Shown here piece after piece: positions 16,967-25,643 of a stretch of DNA of 64,000 nucleotides. The position numbers were made by a program, and so were the translations under genes. The first letter of the stretch is position 1. Each line of letters opens with the position of its first letter. Location of the stretch: NCBI RefSeq assembly GCF_023515995.1, contig NZ_CP097320.1:1054001-1118000 (forward strand), given 5' to 3'. Below the pieces are notes generated by a model. The model worked only from the letters and a program-made list of their open reading frames with translations, was not told where the DNA came from and searched no databases. This DNA comes from Candidatus Mycobacterium methanotrophicum (lineage in GTDB: Bacteria > Actinomycetota > Actinomycetes > Mycobacteriales > Mycobacteriaceae).

Positions 16967-18094
16967 ATGAAAACAAAGGGCGCGCTGATCTGGGAGTTCA
17001 ACCAGCCGTGGTCCATCGAGGAAATCGAGATCGGCGACCCACAGAAGGACGAGGTCAAGATCGAGATGGAAGCGGCCGGGATGTGCCACTCCGACCACCA
17101 CCTGGTGACCGGTGGCATCCCGATGGGCGGCTTTCCGGTTCTCGGTGGCCACGAGGGCGCCGGCATCGTCGCTGAGGTGGGCCCCGGCGTGGAAGGCATC
17201 GCACCGGGCGACCATGTGGTGCTGTCCTTCATCCCGTCCTGCGGCAGCTGTGCGACCTGTCAGTCGGGCATGCGCAATCTCTGCGACTTGGGGGCCGGAC
17301 TGCTCAACGGCGCCGCGGTAAGCGATGGGACGTTCCGGATCCAGGCCCGCGGCCAAAACGTGTTTCCGATGACCCTGCTGGGGACGTTCTCCCCGTACAT
17401 GGTTGTGCACAAGAGTTCGGTGGTGAAGATCGATCCCTCGGTGCCGTTCGATGTGGCCGCCCTGGTGGGTTGCGGCGTGACCACCGGCTACGGCTCGGCG
17501 GTCCGCACCGCCGACATCCGCCCCGGCGACGATGTCGCGATCGTGGGGATCGGCGGGGTCGGGACGGCCGCCCTGCAGGGGGCGGTCAACGCCGGCGCCC
17601 GCCACGTTTTCGCTATCGACCCGGTCGAGTGGAAGCGTGACCAGGCGCTCAAGTTCGGCGCCACCCACGTCTACCCCGACATCAACACCGGGCTCGGCGG
17701 CATCATGGAAGTCACCTACGGCCTGATGGCCAAGAAAGTGATCGTCACTGTCGGTGAACTGCACGGCGCCGACATCGAGAACTACATGATCATGACCGCC
17801 AAGGGCGGCACCTGCGTGCTGACCGCCATCGGCAGCCTGCTGGACAACAAGGTCAATCTGAACCTGGCGATGCTGACTCTGACGCAAAAGAACCTGCAGG
17901 GCAGCATCTTCGGCGGCGGGAACCCGCAGTACGACATCCCGCAGCTGTTGTCGATGTACAAGGCCGGCAGGCTCAACCTCGACGACATGATCACCCGTCA
18001 GTACAAGCTGGAGCAGATCAACGACGGCTACCAGGACATGCTGGACGGCAAGAACATTCGCGGCGTCATCCGCTACACCGACGCCGACCGGTAG
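16967..18094 (+). CDS. adhB: Zinc-dependent alcohol dehydrogenase, NDMA-dependent type
   Basis: A 375-residue MDR-family dehydrogenase that oxidises alcohols with tightly bound NAD. Catalytic zinc ligands are in GMCHSDHHLV (Cys about 38) and GGHEGAGIV (His about 60). The structural zinc cluster CGSCATCQSGMRNLC lies near residues 90-106. The NAD fold carries VAIVGIGGVGTAALQGAVNAGA. Length and sequence match mycobacterial AdhB (Rv0761c). The frame is intact although every catabolic gene to its left is broken. The ATG is 133 bases after the preceding fragment. Confidence 0.92.
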   Translation: MKTKGALIWEFNQPWSIEEIEIGDPQKDEVKIEMEAAGMCHSDHHLVTGGIPMGGFPVLGGHEGAGIVAEVGPGVEGIAPGDHVVLSFIPSCGSCATCQSGMRNLCDLGAGLLNGAAVSDGTFRIQARGQNVFPMTLLGTFSPYMVVHKSSVVKIDPSVPFDVAALVGCGVTTGYGSAVRTADIRPGDDVAIVGIGGVGTAALQGAVNAGARHVFAIDPVEWKRDQALKFGATHVYPDINTGLGGIMEVTYGLMAKKVIVTVGELHGADIENYMIMTAKGGTCVLTAIGSLLDNKVNLNLAMLTLTQKNLQGSIFGGGNPQYDIPQLLSMYKAGRLNLDDMITRQYKLEQINDGYQDMLDGKNIRGVIRYTDADR

Positions 18095-18195
18095 TCGCGG
18101 GGCGTTCCGCTCTCTGTCGAGTGGCCGGTTATGAGACCCGATTCGCCCGAAGCGTGCAATAAGTGGACGCTCGACGTTAGCGATAGGAAAACGAA

Positions 18196-18641
18196 ATGTC
18201 CGCCGAAACCGTTCAACAGTCCCCCGCGCTGAGGGCCTCACAGTCGTCGTGGCGTTGCGTGCAGGCCCACGACCGGGAGGGCTGGCTGGCGCTGATGGCC
18301 GACGACGTCGTCGTCGAGGACCGGTCGAGGACCCGATCGGGCGGGCCATCACCAACCCCGATGGCGCCGGCGTGTGCGGGAAGGACGGGGTCGCCGGGTT
18401 CTACGACACCAACATCGCCGCAAACCAGCTGACGATCACCTGCGAAGAGACATTTCCATCCAGCGACGTATGCGAGATCGCGCATATCCTGGTGCTGCGC
18501 AGCAAGTTTGACAATGGAATCACCAGCAAGGTGCGCGGCGTGTTCACCTATAAGGTCAACGACGCCGGCCTGATCACGAATATGCGCGGCTACTGGAGCC
18601 TCGACACGATGACATTCGGCTCACAGGAGTGCCGGTCTTGA
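18196..18641 (+). pseudogene. SnoaL/ketosteroid-isomerase-like protein (Rv0760c-like), frameshifted
   Basis: The ATG at 18196 opens a SnoaL-like fold protein (SQSSWRCVQAHDREGWLALMADDVVVED). Just after the catalytic-region Asp a tandem 11-base duplication (18313-18333) shifts the frame. The remainder, PIGRAITNPDGAGVCGKDGVAGFYD...TCEETFPSS...VRGVFTYKVNDAGLITNMRGYW, is intact in the next frame to the stop at 18639-18641. The protein would be 139-140 residues if repaired. It follows adhB on the same strand, as in M. tuberculosis. Confidence 0.88.
18313..18333. repeat. 11-base tandem duplication causing frameshift
   Basis: GTCGAGGACCG is followed directly by GTCGAGGACC. Removing one unit restores the reading VVVEDPIGRA in the SnoaL-like gene. 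Confidence 0.85.
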
Positions 18642-18722
18642 TCGGATACCGAGACCACCACGACTCACCGCCGTGGTCGGTGACCAACTTTCGGCGTCGA
18701 TCGGCGGGGCGGCGTAAGCTGC

Positions 18723-19271
18723 TCACTTGGGCGCCTGGGCGCTCTCGTGAGCGAACACCAGGCTGACCTTCAATGTCGTCTTGGCGCCCACCATGCCGAA
18801 CATGTTCCCTTCCACCGCGAACTGCTTGCGCGCAACCGTCGTCTGCGCCGTCAGGCACACCTCGCCGTCGCCGAGCACCTCGACGTGGGCCTGCAGCGGC
18901 AGCGGGGCTGTGATGCCTTTGGCGGTCAAAGTGGCGTTCAGGCGGACGGTGTCGTCATCGATGGGCTCACCGCCGGCGACGTCAACGGTGATGTTCGGGT
19001 ACCTCTCCACATCGAAGAAGGCCGCCGAACGCAGATCCTCGTCACGTTTCCCCAACCCGGTGCGCACCGAGGCGGCCTTGACTTCGATTCGGCCGGATAC
19101 CGTTCGAGCGTCCTCAATTTGCCCGCTGCCGCTGAATTCGGTGAATTCGCCGCGCACCTTCATCGCGCCCCACATCGTCTTGTTTTCGAACCGGATGCGG
19201 GATCGCTGCGGAACCGCGGTCCAAATGCCCACCGATTCGGGGCTGCTGAGAAACGTTGTGACAGCTAACAT
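18723..19271 (-). CDS. YceI-family lipid-binding protein
   Basis: A 182-residue protein of the YceI family, an extended lipocalin-like barrel that binds polyprenoid or isoprenoid lipids. Typical blocks are [32 protein letters not shown] near the N-terminus, [20 protein letters not shown] in the middle and [18 protein letters not shown] after it. I chose ATG 19271 because GGAG lies just upstream and the first strand starts soon after. No signal peptide is visible, so it is probably cytosolic. It is transcribed away from adhB and divergent from the HIT gene. Confidence 0.85.
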   Translation of the reverse strand: MLAVTTFLSSPESVGIWTAVPQRSRIRFENKTMWGAMKVRGEFTEFSGSGQIEDARTVSGRIEVKAASVRTGLGKRDEDLRSAAFFDVERYPNITVDVAGGEPIDDDTVRLNATLTAKGITAPLPLQAHVEVLGDGEVCLTAQTTVARKQFAVEGNMFGMVGAKTTLKVSLVFAHESAQAPK

Positions 19272-19443
19272 GTCATCTCCCTGCGTATCAGCGCGGGTTG
19301 ATTGTGCAGCGCCGCTGCCAACCCGACGGCATTCGCACCAGCTAACAATCGACGATAGTCCTCGGGGGCGGTCCGTAACAGCGAAGTGCGTCAGATGCCG
19401 TGGCGACAACAGCAGGTGCGGCGGGACTCATAAGCTGGGACGC

Positions 19444-19848
19444 ATGGCCAGTGTCTTCACTAAGATCATCAACAGGGAACTGCCGGGCCGGTTCGTCTAT
19501 GAGGACGACGAGGTCGTCGGTTTCTTGACCATCCAGCCGATGACGCAGGGACACACGCTCGTCGTGCCCCGAGCAGAGCTTGATCAATGGCAGGAGATCG
19601 ACTCAGCCGTGTTTGGCCGGGTGATGTCGGTGGCACAGCTGATCGGTAGGGCCGTTTGCCGGGCGTTCGACGTAAAGCGCGCCGGCGTGATCATCGCCGG
19701 GCTTGAGGTCCCGCACCTGCACATCCACGTCTTCCCGACGCGCAGCTTGAGCGATTTCGGCTTCGCCAACGTCGACAAGAATCCGTCGCCGGCATCTCTC
19801 GACGAAGCGCAGGCCAAGATCAAGGCAGCGCTTGCCGAGCTAACCTGA
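19444..19848 (+). CDS. HIT-family nucleotide hydrolase or transferase
   Basis: A 134-residue histidine-triad protein. The triad is in [10 protein letters not shown] (residues 96-105), and the N-terminal half has [20 protein letters not shown] and the strand [20 protein letters not shown] proteins hydrolyse nucleotide-phosphoramidate or similar bonds on AMP conjugates; the substrate here is unknown. It matches the gene next to phoR in mycobacteria (Rv0759c). It is convergent with phoR, 42 bases apart. Confidence 0.9.
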   Translation: MASVFTKIINRELPGRFVYEDDEVVGFLTIQPMTQGHTLVVPRAELDQWQEIDSAVFGRVMSVAQLIGRAVCRAFDVKRAGVIIAGLEVPHLHIHVFPTRSLSDFGFANVDKNPSPASLDEAQAKIKAALAELT

Positions 19849-19890
19849 GCCCGGACCGGTGGGTTAGATCCGTTGTCTGCGGGCAGCCGT

Positions 19891-21351
19891 TCAGCGTGAT
19901 TGTCCGACTCTGCGCGCCGAGCGGGTGGCGCGGTTGGGCACGTCGGCGATGCGCGGCAGGCTGACGTAAAAGCGGCAGCCCTGCCCTGGCGCCGTGGTCA
20001 CGGTGACGATGCCGCCGTGAGTATTGACGACGGAGTCGACGATCGAGAGCCCCAGGCCGCTGCCGCCGCTGGTGCGCGCGCGCGACGAGTCGGTGCGATA
20101 GAACCGTTCGAAGATGCGGAGCGCGTCCTGCTGGCTCATGCCGGGGCCTTCGTCGATGACCTCCAGGATCGCGTCGTCGGCGTCGGTGCCGACCCGCACA
20201 GTGATGTCGGCGGATTCCGGCGTGTGTTGCAGAGCATTGGTCACCAGGTTGCCAAGCACCTGACGCAGCCGGGGCTCGTCGCCCAGCACCTCGGGGATGC
20301 CGGGACCGTCGAGCACCTCCATGGTGATCTTGCGGTTCGGCGCGACCGCCTGCGCGTCGTGTACGGCATCGCTGGTAAGCGCCAACAGGTCCACCCGGTG
20401 GTGCTCGATCGGCCGCTGCGCGTCAAGCCGGGCCAACAGCAGGAGATCATCAACCAGCAGGCCCATCCTGCGCGATTCGCTTTCAATTCGCGACATCACC
20501 ATTTCCATGTCGCGGGCGGCGCCTTGGCGGTACAGCTCGGCGAAGCCGCGCATGGTGGTCAGCGGGGTGCGCAGTTCATGGCTGGCATCGGTGATGAAGC
20601 GTCGCATCCGTTCCTCCGAACTCCGCGCCTTCTCCGCCGAGGCTTCAGACGACGCGAACGCCTGTTGGATCTGAGCGAGCATTCCATTGAGCGCCTGGGA
20701 AAGCCGACCCACCTCGGTCCGCGGATCACGTTCGGGCACACGGCGATCGAGCTGGCCAGCGGCAATCGCCGCAGCGGTCTTTTCGACCTCCGTCAGTGGT
20801 TTCAGGCTTCGGTGCACCACCCACGACCCGGCCAAGCCCAGGATCAGCAACACCGCCGCGCCGATGCCGAATTGCAGCAAAACCAGGGAACGGACCGTCT
20901 GCTGGATGTCGGACAGGTCGTAGGCGACGGTGACCAGCCGACCGGTCGGTCCGCGTACCGACACCACCCGCCATTGCACGCCGGAGTTGTCCACTGATCC
21001 GATCGTCGTCGGCTCGGGGCCGACGTCGTTGTTGGCGGGCAATGCAGGTTCTGCGTTGCGGTCGTTGACGACCGTCGTGGTGCGTCGGTCCATGGTGATG
21101 TAACGGACGTAGAAGTTCGACGGCGGGCGTTCCAGCGTCGGCCCCCGGCGCACCGGCAACGACCCCCGCGGCGCCTGTGCCCAGCCGCGCGACGCCTCCA
21201 ACAGCGTCTGGTCGACCCGCTTGATCAGGCTGTGCTGCAGGATTGCGGTGACCGCGATGCCGGAGGCTGTCAGCCCACATGCCGCCAGCAGCAGCAGCGC
21301 GGCGACCAGTGCGAGGCGGAGCGACAGCGAGCCCCGAAGCCTTCTCGGCAT
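19891..21351 (-). CDS. phoR: Two-component sensor histidine kinase PhoR
   Basis: A 486-residue membrane kinase of the PhoPR system, which controls sulfolipid and acyltrehalose synthesis, ESX-1 secretion and acid response in tubercle bacilli. An N-terminal transmembrane helix (residues 10-35) and a second one (about 157-180, FGIGAAVLLILGLAGSWVVH) flank an extracytoplasmic sensor. HAMP follows, then the H box DASHELRTPLTTMRG (His about 259). The ATPase part has NLVTNALQHTPE, DEGPGMS and GGSGLGLSIV. Length equals the M. tuberculosis protein. It begins 21 bases after phoP, in one operon. Confidence 0.96.
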   Translation of the reverse strand: MPRRLRGSLSLRLALVAALLLLAACGLTASGIAVTAILQHSLIKRVDQTLLEASRGWAQAPRGSLPVRRGPTLERPPSNFYVRYITMDRRTTTVVNDRNAEPALPANNDVGPEPTTIGSVDNSGVQWRVVSVRGPTGRLVTVAYDLSDIQQTVRSLVLLQFGIGAAVLLILGLAGSWVVHRSLKPLTEVEKTAAAIAAGQLDRRVPERDPRTEVGRLSQALNGMLAQIQQAFASSEASAEKARSSEERMRRFITDASHELRTPLTTMRGFAELYRQGAARDMEMVMSRIESESRRMGLLVDDLLLLARLDAQRPIEHHRVDLLALTSDAVHDAQAVAPNRKITMEVLDGPGIPEVLGDEPRLRQVLGNLVTNALQHTPESADITVRVGTDADDAILEVIDEGPGMSQQDALRIFERFYRTDSSRARTSGGSGLGLSIVDSVVNTHGGIVTVTTAPGQGCRFYVSLPRIADVPNRATRSARRVGQSR

Positions 21352-21372
21352 CCCGTTATTCTGCGCCGAGTG

Positions 21373-22110
21373 TTACCGAGGTTCGCGCAGCACATAGCCG
21401 ACACCGCGCAGCGTGTGCAGCAGGCGCTTTTCCCCGGTGTCGATCTTGCGGCGCAGATACGACACATAGGACTCGACGACGTTGACGTCACCACCGAAGT
21501 CGTAGCGCCAGACGTGGTCGAGGATCTTCGGCTTGCTCAGCACGGTGCCGGCATTGATCACGAAGTAGCGCAGCAGCGTGAACTCGGTGGGCGACAACGA
21601 CACCGGTTCGCCGGCCTTCCACACTTCGCGGGTGTCCTCGTCGAGTTCGATATCGGCGAATGTCAGCCGGGCGTTGCGACGCTCGGTGACGCCTTTGCCG
21701 GTGCGCCGCAATATCACTCGCAACCGAGCGACAACCTCTTCGAGGCTGAACGGTTTGGTGACGTAGTCGTCGCCACCGAGCGTCAGCCCGGCGATCTTGT
21801 CCTGCAGCGAGTCGCGGGCGGTGAGGAACAGCGCTGGCGCATCGATGCCATCGGCGCGCAGCCGCCGCAACACCCCGAAGCCGTCCATACCGGGCATCAT
21901 CACGTCGAGGATCACCGCATCCGGCTTGACGTCGCGGGCCAAATCCAGCGCCGCCGGCCCGTTCGTCGCGGTGTGCACCTCGAAACCCTGGAACTTCAGG
22001 CTCACCGACAGAAGCTCGACAATGTTGTCTTCGTCGTCGACGACGAGTACCCGCGCCTCGGGAGTGGTTTCTTCTGTGATTGCCGCTGCCATCTGTCCAT
22101 TTGCTCGCAC
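21373..22110 (-). CDS. phoP: Two-component response regulator PhoP
   Basis: A 245-residue OmpR-type regulator. The receiver domain (residues 16-130) has the acidic pair in VVDDEDN, the phosphoacceptor Asp in VILDVMMPGMDG (about 70) and the conserved Lys in DDYVTKPFSLEE. The C-terminal winged helix (145-245) includes LSPTEFTLLRYFVINAGTVLSKPKILDHVW and ESYVSYLRRKID. It activates or represses virulence and lipid genes once phosphorylated by PhoR. The frame is intact and the operon order phoP-phoR is conserved. Confidence 0.96.
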   Translation of the reverse strand: MRANGQMAAAITEETTPEARVLVVDDEDNIVELLSVSLKFQGFEVHTATNGPAALDLARDVKPDAVILDVMMPGMDGFGVLRRLRADGIDAPALFLTARDSLQDKIAGLTLGGDDYVTKPFSLEEVVARLRVILRRTGKGVTERRNARLTFADIELDEDTREVWKAGEPVSLSPTEFTLLRYFVINAGTVLSKPKILDHVWRYDFGGDVNVVESYVSYLRRKIDTGEKRLLHTLRGVGYVLREPR

Positions 22111-22207
22111 TTAGCTCAAGATAGCCTCGGCAAACGCTGTGGACTTGCTGTCAGTTCGTTTTATGAGCGTCCCTGACGGCCGCGACCGGCGCGAATACGC
22201 TCGGGGG

Positions 22208-22936
22208 ATGAATCTCGGCAAAAACCTGGCCACCCTCGCCGCCGCGCCTGTGCGCGTCGGACTCGCGGCCGCCGATGCGTGCCTCGCCGCCGCGACGTCG
22301 GCGCTTGGCCTGGCGCATCGAACATTGGGGGAGGTGGCCACGCCGGTCGGTTCTAATGCTGTCGCGCACATGCTGGGTATCGATGACGCGATTATCCGGG
22401 CCAACCGGCTGGCCCGGTTGTTGGACGACGATGCCCCGCTGGGACGCGCGCTGGCTACCGACGGGCCGTTCGACCGGCTTTTGCGCCCAGGTGGGGTGGT
22501 CGACATGCTGACGGCGCCGGGCGGCCTGCTTGACCGGCTGACCGCCGAGGGCGGCGGGCTGGAGCGGGCGCTCAAGCCCGGTGGCCTGGTGGATCAGCTC
22601 ACCGCCGACGACGGACTGATCGAACGGGTGCTCGCCGAGAACGGCCTGGCAGATCGGCTGTTGGCCGAGGGCGGGCTGATCGACAAGCTGACCGCCCGCC
22701 ACGGGCCGCTCGAGCAGCTCGCCGACGTCGCCGACACCCTGAGCCGGCTGGCGCCGGGGATGGAAGCGCTGGAGCCGGCCATCGCCACGCTGCAGGACGC
22801 CGTGATGTCGCTGACCATGGTGGTTAACCCGCTCAGCAACATTGCCGACCGGATTCCGCTGCCCGGCCGCCGGCCATCACGCCGCCCGTCGCCGCGGGCG
22901 GTGCGTTCGCAGCGCGTCATCGATCACGACGAGTAA
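22208..22936 (+). CDS. Decapeptide-repeat protein next to phoP (Rv0756c-like)
   Basis: 242 residues from ATG 22208, divergent from phoP and unrecognised in function. Residues 77-166 consist of nine consecutive ten-residue units with the pattern x-hydrophobic-D/E-R/Q/K-hydrophobic-L-x-x-x-G, for example LLDRLTAEGG, LVDQLTADDG and LIDKLTARHG. A tenth, weaker unit follows. The N-terminal part is alanine-rich and helical, and the C-terminal part is rich in Arg and Pro. There is no signal peptide or clear membrane helix. Length and position fit Rv0756c. The shared intergenic region suggests that PhoP could regulate it. Confidence 0.75.
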   Translation: MNLGKNLATLAAAPVRVGLAAADACLAAATSALGLAHRTLGEVATPVGSNAVAHMLGIDDAIIRANRLARLLDDDAPLGRALATDGPFDRLLRPGGVVDMLTAPGGLLDRLTAEGGGLERALKPGGLVDQLTADDGLIERVLAENGLADRLLAEGGLIDKLTARHGPLEQLADVADTLSRLAPGMEALEPAIATLQDAVMSLTMVVNPLSNIADRIPLPGRRPSRRPSPRAVRSQRVIDHDE

Positions 22937-23005
22937 GCCGTTAGCGAAGCTTAAGCGGCGCAGCCGTGAGTTTTGAGTCAAGTACACCCGTCGAGCCGCG
23001 AGGGG

Positions 23006-24477
23006 TCAGGCGGCGAGTCGAGCCTGGTGGGTGAGTTCGTCGAAGTCAGCTTGGTAGGCGCGGGCGGCGTTGTGCAGGTTGGTTTTTCGTGGCGGGCTGG
23101 AGTCGTGGACCTGGGCGAGGCCGGTGCGCAGTAGGTGGTCGTGGGCGTGGGTGAACAGCAACGCGTGCTGGAGTCCGGTGTCGGTCACGTGGTAGTGGCG
23201 GGTGCGGGGGAGACGAGCAGGACCCGCAGCAGGGCGTGAACACGGTTGTCGCCGAAACGCAACCCGGCGATGCGGGTGGCGGAGTCGGTGACGGCGGGGG
23301 TGGTCAGGTCGGTGAAGGCTTGCGCGCCGCGGATCGGGTCGCGGCTGATGGTTTGGACGCCGAGCAGGCGCCGGTTGGCGGAAAAGCCGGGCTGCCGCAG
23401 GGCGGGCAGGCTGGTCAGCCGTTTGGCGACCCCGAAGTCGTGGGGGTTGTTGATGGTGGTCTCGGTGCGCAGCGCCCTCCCTTGCTTGTGGTACTGCTTG
23501 ATGTTGGTGTTCTTGTAGTCGACGTGCAGGCTCGCGGTGACACCGTTGGTGATCACCCGGGTGCGGAACCGGCCCGGGGTTTTGCGTTTGCGGCCGTTGA
23601 TGATTCGGCGGTCGAAGATCAACGCGACGTGATCGGGGCGGCCGATGTCGAGGTTGTCGCGGATGACCTGCTCGAAAAAGATCCGCCCGGACACCGGCGC
23701 GTCGAGCATCTGGGTGAGCGAGAACCCGGCCTGCAGGATCGACAGTTCGTAGCGGTAGCCGGGGGCCTCATCCTCGTCGGTGAACGGGTTGGGCAGGATG
23801 GCCAGCCACTTGCGCAGCAGCGCGTCGATCTGCTCGGGCCTCAGGCTGTCGCAGATCGCCTGCAACCCCGCCGCGTCGTCGACCGCGGCGAACCCGTTAT
23901 CCAGCGCGGTAAACCCGATGCCGGCGTGCGCGGCCTGGCGTTTGGCGCATTCGTTGCCGTTGATGCACAGCTTGGCGGTGTAGGGGAAGTACGTGCTGAA
24001 CTTGAGGAAGAACGGCCCGAAATCTTCATCGACGCAATAGAAGTAGAAGTTGTTGATGAACGCCGCGGAGCGCACCAGCCAGGCGTAGGGTTCCCCAGCC
24101 TGGTTGTAACGGCGCTGAGTGCGCCACGCCAGCGCCTTGTCCTGCGCCCGCCCGACGAACAACACGCCCTCGGCGCCGGTGAATCGGGCCAGGAACTCCT
24201 GGGCCGCATCGTCCTTGCGTTCCTTGCCGAACGACACCAACTCCAGGCCTCGTGCGGCGATGAAGCCGTGGACGTCGGCGACGAACGCCTTGGTCATCGG
24301 ATCCATCAACGCGGCGCAGGCGTAGTTGTGGCCGCGATGGCCCACGAAGAAGCCCTGCACCCCGGCGCCGTAGGCCAGCCGCGGCACCCGCACATTGCAG
24401 TACATCCGGTCGATCGACTCGATCTCGAACACCGCGTGATCGGACAAGACAGCCCCGGCACTGCGCGCTACGGTCAT
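23006..24477 (-). pseudogene. Large protein of unrecognised family, frameshifted
   Basis: The main frame (24477 to 23185) encodes 430 residues with a compact, highly conserved-looking core: IYR-like start region, SFGKERKDDAAQEFL, FINNFYFYCVDEDFGPFFLKF, TYFPYTAKLCINGNECAKRQ, LPNPFTDEDEAPGYRY, RTRVITNGVTASLHVDYK and HKQGRALRTETTINN. It then stops, and a different frame (23230 to 23006) encodes a short tail RTRHYHVTDTGLQHALLFTHAH...NLHNAARAYQADFDEL that looks like the end of a winged helix. I remember similar proteins of unknown function scattered in many bacteria, usually with a complete winged-helix C-terminus. Both a frameshift and a loss of roughly 100 residues are likely. Confidence 0.6.
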
Positions 24478-24665
24478 GATGGGCTCCGGTTCGGACGGGC
24501 GGTCGGCAACGGCCCACCAACCGCTACAGGCGGTTCATACACCCGATCGACACATTTCGACCAGGGTCTTCATCCCGTCCGAACCCAAGCCCCCAAAGCG
24601 ACACCAGCCAGCATGCCCATCGGGATGGGGCGAAGCCCGGCTAGGCTTGGCACCGGTTAAAACCG

Positions 24666-24740
24666 GCCTCCTTAGCTCAGTGGTAGAGCACTCGCCTTGT
24701 AAGCGAGCGGTCGTCAGTTCAATCCTGACAGGAGGCTCCA
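24666..24740 (+). tRNA. tRNA-Thr (anticodon TGT)
   Basis: A 75-base tRNA with the CCA encoded. The acceptor stem GCCTCCT pairs with AGGAGGC, and the D arm contains AGCTCAGTGGTAGAGC. The anticodon stem CTCGC/GCGAG encloses the loop CTTGTAA with anticodon TGT. The T arm is GTCAGTTCAATCCTGAC. It should read ACA and other threonine codons. Confidence 0.95.
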
Positions 24741-24865
24741 AGCTTCTGTGTTATCTCGGATGATGCGTGACATTTCAGTTCCGGGTGACGCCTGACAGTG
24801 TTTCGGCTGATCCTTTACAGCAGTTTCGGTTGATCCTTGACACTCCCTAGATGAGGGAGTTAAGC
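24741..24865. other. Probable IS481-type left end
   Basis: The sequence repeats blocks of the type TTCGG..GATCC and CTTGACACTCCC just before the transposase remnant at 24866. This is consistent with the left end of an IS481-like element inserted next to the tRNA, but no matching right end is visible. Confidence 0.4.
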
Positions 24866-24950
24866 GTGGCCGAGCAGAGGTGACGGGCCGTGATGGCCGT
24901 GATTAGTGATGGCCTGTCGATCTAGCACGTCGCCGAGAAGATCGGATTGC
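24866..24950 (+). pseudogene. IS481-family transposase N-terminal remnant
   Basis: From GTG 24866 the frame reads VAEQR-stop-RAVMAVISDGLSI-stop-HVAEKIGL. This is the N-terminal helix-turn-helix of an IS481-type integrase-core transposase carrying two nonsense codons, and it breaks off at about 24950. No catalytic domain follows. Confidence 0.6.
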
Positions 24951-25080
24951 GAGGATGTCAATGGCCATGTAGGCGATGTCGTGGCCGTAGTCGTCTTGGC
25001 AGCCGTCATCGGCATCGTCATCTGGACGCGCCGCCGCTGACATCGTCGAATCCCTGCCCGCACGCCCCGCTGCGAGGTGT
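24951..25080. other. No gene seen
   Basis: Short stretch between the IS481 remnant and the minus-strand hypothetical gene; no recognisable feature. Confidence 0.4.
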
Positions 25081-25464
25081 CTAGGGCCTACTGCGCGGCA
25101 GGGGACCACTCACCGTCAGCGGCAGCGACACTTCTCCCGCTGCTCCACGCATCGCAACGGTCCACCGCCCATTCGAATTCAACGTAAGCCGGAGCTGGAA
25201 GCAGGCAAAGCCCGCATCCGCGTTCGTGAGGTTTGCCGGCAGCTCGCGGTGCATATGGATGAGTTGTCCGCCGTCGGGTGGCAAGACCTCGATGACCACT
25301 AGGCGATCCGCATCGCCGGTGTCCCCTTGCGTCAACACCGCGAGGTCAAACTGCGCTACTCGGTCGGGGCCGACTTTGTACTTGGATATCACGCCGCCCA
25401 CTACGTTTAGCTTGTTGTCAAACGCTTCGGTCTTCTCGGCCAGGAACGCCCCGCTTATCCTCAT
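25081..25464 (-). CDS. Conserved hypothetical protein, all-beta
   Basis: 127 residues from ATG 25464 (MRISGAFLAEKTEAFDNKLN); a longer frame reaches 25524 but its extra 20 residues look non-coding. The sequence alternates short hydrophobic strands (NVVGGVISKY, FDLAVLTQG, LVVIEVLPPDGG, CFQLRLTLNSNGRWTVAMR), which suggests a beta sandwich. I recall similar small proteins of unknown function in actinobacteria. No signal peptide or catalytic motif is seen. The gene stands alone, divergent from the metallo-hydrolase. Confidence 0.65.
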   Translation of the reverse strand: MRISGAFLAEKTEAFDNKLNVVGGVISKYKVGPDRVAQFDLAVLTQGDTGDADRLVVIEVLPPDGGQLIHMHRELPANLTNADAGFACFQLRLTLNSNGRWTVAMRGAAGEVSLPLTVSGPLPRSRP

Positions 25465-25643
25465 GCTCCCCAGTATGCGTGAACACTGGTGCGCCGTTCT
25501 GAGATTGGCGCGACGTTCATCCACGAGATCGCGGCGGTAGCGCCGAGGGCGGGCTGGCCTGCTTTACAGAGGGACGTCTCTTTGTAATGATCATCAGCTG
25601 CTTTGGCGCCCAATTGGTTTCGGACCCATTAGGTTCTCTACCC

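Noticed and set aside
16886..18355. A 489-codon minus-strand open frame opposite adhB
   Set aside because: It has low-complexity composition typical of antisense high-GC coding DNA, while the plus strand encodes a complete zinc alcohol dehydrogenase.
22436..22705. PE/PPE or PGRS family for the repeat protein beside phoP
   Set aside because: The repeats are ten residues with charged positions and one Gly, not GGAGGA/NGG tracts, and there is no PE or PPE N-terminal domain.
23236..24660. A 474-codon plus-strand frame opposite the unknown-family gene
   Set aside because: The translation is rich in Val, Gly, Asp and Gln without any domain; the minus strand has aromatic, conserved-looking motifs and fits third-position bias.
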